The translations under genes were made by a program, and so were the position numbers. The notes below the pieces were generated by a model. It was not told the origin of the DNA. It ran no database searches and worked only from the letters and a program-made list of their open reading frames with translations. DNA of 15,337 nucleotides, taken from contig JAYQON010000070.1 of NCBI GenBank assembly GCA_038144835.1, positions 1-15,337 of the forward strand, given 5' to 3'. The DNA is from JALHOQ01 sp038144835. GTDB taxonomy: Bacteria > Bdellovibrionota > Bdellovibrionia > Bdellovibrionales > UBA1609. How positions within the stretch are numbered: position 1 is the first letter of the stretch; each line of letters begins with the position of its first letter. This document shows, piece after piece, positions 12,751 to 15,337 of the stretch.

Positions 12751-14646
12751 ATGCCTGCCTGTCCGATAGAGATGGGTATGGTATCACCAGATTGGAACCA
12801 AAGAGCGGCCCAACCGCAACACGTAAAAGAATCGCCAGACCAGCTCGCGAATGAAATTCGCTTGGCTCGGCCACTGGATCGTCTGGCCGCAGCGATTGTC
12901 GATGTATTTGTTGTTCTAGCTCCAGTGTACGTACTGGTAAGTGCACCATTCAAGAGGTGGCTAACTACAAGTTATATGCTTGGTTCAGAGCCTGATTTCG
13001 TCATGACGTTAAGCATGATGCTGTTGGTGGGAATGAGCCTGGTTATGATTTATCAAACTGTCGCACTTTATTTTTTCTCTACCACGCTGGGAAAAAGATT
13101 ATTTGATCTTAAGGTTGTGTCTGTCTTCAACCATAAGGTGAGACTTTGGGATTTTTTTATTCGATCTGTTTTATGGATGATGGAATTGCTTCTTCTCGGC
13201 TTGCCTTGGTTGGCCGTATTTTCCAATCCAAGACGGCGGCCTTTGCATGATAAAGTGTGCGATACGGTCGTGGTTTCACGTTCCGATACAGGAGTCAGCG
13301 AGCCAATGGCGTGGGAGCGTGGTTTGGTGGGAATGGTGTTCGCCGCAGCCGCCGGCCTGTTTGCTGTTTCTATGTTTATCCAGGTTCGGGAAGTGTTTCA
13401 AAAATTAAAGATGGAGGAGTCCTTTGCTGCATTGGTAAGTAAGGAACCTGAGCAATGCGAGGCCGTGACTCGAAATCTGGAGAGCGAAGATGCGGCCAAT
13501 GAGTCAGAGGCACATTCTCGTTTGCAAACAGCCATGCTTCTCTACGCGAGCGGTGTTGTCGATCGTTCTTGTCTTGAAGCAGAAGTTCATTACGAGTCAT
13601 CCAAACGTCAGTCGATAGCGCCTTTGACTTATCTAGCACAAGCTTTTGTTTATGCCGATGAGGCCGAAGTTTCTAATGCTTATCTGGATCAGGTTTGCTC
13701 TATGGAGCCACAGTCAGCTGAATGTGCGATGAGCCGTTTGGTGGGTGCATGGTCGGAAAGCGATTGGCAGTTGGTAGAAGATATCTTGCGTTCTTCTCCT
13801 GAGGGCAGCGGCTATTTAGAAATCTGGGGAGTGCGGCATTACATGAAGCAGGCCAAATACGTCGAGGCACTTTCTAAGTTAGACAGCTTACTGACGCGCA
13901 AGCCAGTTAAAGAGTTTAGCTTGGTGCAACGAGTAAAGGCGTTGCAGTCCCTTTACAGAGAGCCCGAAGCTTTGAGCGCTTATCAGCAAGCGATGTCTGT
14001 TTTGCCGAGCGAAGAGTCACGTGATCTTAGTGCTTGGCTGTGTTCGCATCAATTGCAGAATAGCTGCAAGGCACTGAGCGGTATTGCTTGCAAGCACATG
14101 TACAAGCCCGAAGACAAAAGTCTTACGGCAAAACTAGATTTTGAACGTCCACCTGAGGCTCTGGCTCAGGTTTTGTCTATGGAATGTGGCTCTGATGTCG
14201 ATTATCTGAAACTCAGCGAGATCACCAAAGATGAGTCATGGAACCAATTTTTTAGAGCTAACTTGAAACGTCAACGGCAAGATCGAAGCGCGGCAGCAGA
14301 TCTATTTACCGAAGTTATCGCAAATGAAGAAACCCCTGATATCTTGCGCGTGGAGGCGACTCGCCGTCTGGTTCGTTTTGCCACCACGGCACAAATGGAA
14401 AAGGCAGTTGAAGTTTGGCGAGATTTTGATTCTCGCGAAGCCTGGGTCCAAGCGGGAAATATTTTGTTCGCACGGTTAGTGGAGCAGAGTAATGAAGCTT
14501 TGGCTTTGAGGGTGGGAAGATATTTGAGTCGTGCTCAAGCCCTCTCTCCTGAAGCCTCCGAAATCATGAATGCGATGGCCGACATTATCGAAGACGGCGG
14601 ACGTATGCCTGCAAGCGCGAACTCTAAAAAACGGGGCGAGCCTTGA
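12751..14646 (+). CDS. RDD-domain membrane protein fused to a TPR-like C-terminal region
   Basis: The 631-aa protein opens with an RDD domain (about 37-178): LARPLDRLAAAIVD carries the conserved R and D, TTLGKRLFDLKVV matches the central 'TxGKrllgLrVv', and PLHDKVCDTVVV matches the closing motif. Membrane segments lie near 46-64, 84-108 and 134-157, followed by another at 192-212 (VGMVFAAAAGLFAVSMFI). RDD proteins are usually under 200 residues; here about 410 more follow, helical and TPR-like (LTYLAQAFVYADEAEVSNAYLDQVC, VEALSKLDSLLTRK), with at least ten cysteines. If that part is periplasmic, several disulfides are possible. The start is uncertain: ATG 12751 has no Shine-Dalgarno, and ATG 12772 or 12778 are alternatives. 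It follows the single-pass gene by 36 bases and overlaps the rhomboid start. Confidence 0.83.
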   Translation: MPACPIEMGMVSPDWNQRAAQPQHVKESPDQLANEIRLARPLDRLAAAIVDVFVVLAPVYVLVSAPFKRWLTTSYMLGSEPDFVMTLSMMLLVGMSLVMIYQTVALYFFSTTLGKRLFDLKVVSVFNHKVRLWDFFIRSVLWMMELLLLGLPWLAVFSNPRRRPLHDKVCDTVVVSRSDTGVSEPMAWERGLVGMVFAAAAGLFAVSMFIQVREVFQKLKMEESFAALVSKEPEQCEAVTRNLESEDAANESEAHSRLQTAMLLYASGVVDRSCLEAEVHYESSKRQSIAPLTYLAQAFVYADEAEVSNAYLDQVCSMEPQSAECAMSRLVGAWSESDWQLVEDILRSSPEGSGYLEIWGVRHYMKQAKYVEALSKLDSLLTRKPVKEFSLVQRVKALQSLYREPEALSAYQQAMSVLPSEESRDLSAWLCSHQLQNSCKALSGIACKHMYKPEDKSLTAKLDFERPPEALAQVLSMECGSDVDYLKLSEITKDESWNQFFRANLKRQRQDRSAAADLFTEVIANEETPDILRVEATRRLVRFATTAQMEKAVEVWRDFDSREAWVQAGNILFARLVEQSNEALALRVGRYLSRAQALSPEASEIMNAMADIIEDGGRMPASANSKKRGEP

Positions 14647-15337
14647 TTTTTCCAATTCTAAAAGGCTTGGTGCATTGGCAAAAGGCTCCCATGACCTGGC
14701 TGATTGTAGCGTTAAACCTGATAGTATTTATTTTGATCATTTCGATAGGGCAGCGATCCCAGTTCGATCTTGAAGAGCTCATGCGCAACGAATATTTTGT
14801 CCAAACTCAAGGTCGCGTTTATGCTCAGTACATTCTGCAAAAATCATCAGCTCATTATCCGACTTTCCTGCGCAAACTCGCTGGTCAGATTGAGTCGGGA
14901 GAAAATGAGCGAGTGGAGTTGCTGGGCCAGTTGGCTTTTCGTGATGCGGAGTTTTTAACCACCGCAAAATCTATTTCATTCGATGGAGATCAGGTTGCCT
15001 TTAAGTTGTGGAAAAAAAATGTTGAGAATGTACAGTCGTTGCAGCAGATACATCCCAGTTTTACGCTTGGTTTGAGTGTGGATGATTCTGGAATTGAACG
15101 CTGGGTAACATACATCTTCGTGCATAGTGGGTTTACGCACCTAGCTTTTAATATGCTTTTCTTTCTCATCTTCGGGGCCGCTCTTGAAGCGATGATTGGT
15201 GGGCTAGGCCTTCTGGTGGTTTTTTTATCTTCAGGTATTTTTGCAGCCGGCGTGTTTGCGCTAATGACGGGAGTGACCACATCACCCTTGGTGGGGGCGA
15301 GCGGTTCAGTGAGTGGGATCATGGCTCTTTATTGTGC
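14643..15337 (+). CDS. Rhomboid-family intramembrane serine protease (3' end outside window)
   Basis: A frame of 231 codons begins at TTG 14643, which overlaps the stop of the RDD gene as TTGA, and leaves the window on the right. GTG 14670, with AAAAGG nearby, is an alternative start. A first membrane helix spans about 18-36 (TWLIVALNLIVFILIISI). TM2 carries HLAFN with H166 and N170, the oxyanion residues of rhomboids. Then come another helix (GLLVVFLSSGIFAAGVFAL) and VGASGSVSG with the nucleophile S220 in the GxSG motif. The catalytic histidine of TM6 is beyond the edge. About 115 residues separate TM1 from TM2, longer than usual, forming a polar loop outside the membrane. Rhomboids cleave membrane proteins within or near their transmembrane helices. 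The operon partners are candidate substrates or adaptors, an inference. Confidence 0.87.
   Translation, partial: MIFPILKGLVHWQKAPMTWLIVALNLIVFILIISIGQRSQFDLEELMRNEYFVQTQGRVYAQYILQKSSAHYPTFLRKLAGQIESGENERVELLGQLAFRDAEFLTTAKSISFDGDQVAFKLWKKNVENVQSLQQIHPSFTLGLSVDDSGIERWVTYIFVHSGFTHLAFNMLFFLIFGAALEAMIGGLGLLVVFLSSGIFAAGVFALMTGVTTSPLVGASGSVSGIMALYC

Overview
The window reads as chromosomal DNA of a free-living Gram-negative bacterium with an outer membrane, most likely a predatory member of the Bdellovibrionota (Bdellovibrio-like). This is an inference. It rests on a very large secreted fibre protein built of phage-tail-fibre-like and YadA-like repeats, an outer-membrane barrel fused to a protease domain, several signal-peptide TPR proteins, a small Fis-type regulator, and intermediate GC content. 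No rRNA, tRNA, CRISPR, insertion sequence or phage structural module is visible.

Layout. Positions 3420 to 1 (minus): a 1140-codon open frame that runs off the left edge and encodes a chimeric fibre/adhesin. 6403-3650 (minus): a secreted gluzincin-type metalloprotease domain, a probable beta-propeller and a C-terminal outer-membrane barrel in one chain. 6705-7145 (plus): an unrecognised 146-aa cytoplasmic protein with its own promoter candidate and a strong terminator. 7418-9115 (plus): a small Fis-HTH regulator followed 12 bases later by a membrane-anchored S41/PDZ protease-like protein that lacks the usual catalytic lysine. 9178-10126 (plus): a two-gene module, a HicB-type ribbon-helix-helix domain fused to an MNT-type nucleotidyltransferase, overlapping a HEPN-domain gene. 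11654-10158 (minus): a small secreted protein and a periplasmic TPR protein, convergent with the HEPN gene. 11992 to the right edge (plus): a three-gene membrane operon consisting of a single-pass protein, an RDD-TPR fusion and a rhomboid protease cut by the window edge. It is preceded by a structured leader of about 220 bases that can hide its Shine-Dalgarno sequence.

How the genes work together. Most of the window concerns the cell envelope: surface fibre, surface protease, membrane and periplasmic proteases, periplasmic TPR scaffolds. The one clear accessory module is the RHH-MNT/HEPN pair, which looks like an auto-regulated toxin-antitoxin system with an unusual fused DNA-binding domain, a HEPN partner lacking the standard RNase motif, and an apparently leaderless extended -10 promoter. 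The best candidates for something undescribed are this module, the protease-barrel fusion, the fibre protein and the leader before the RDD-rhomboid operon.
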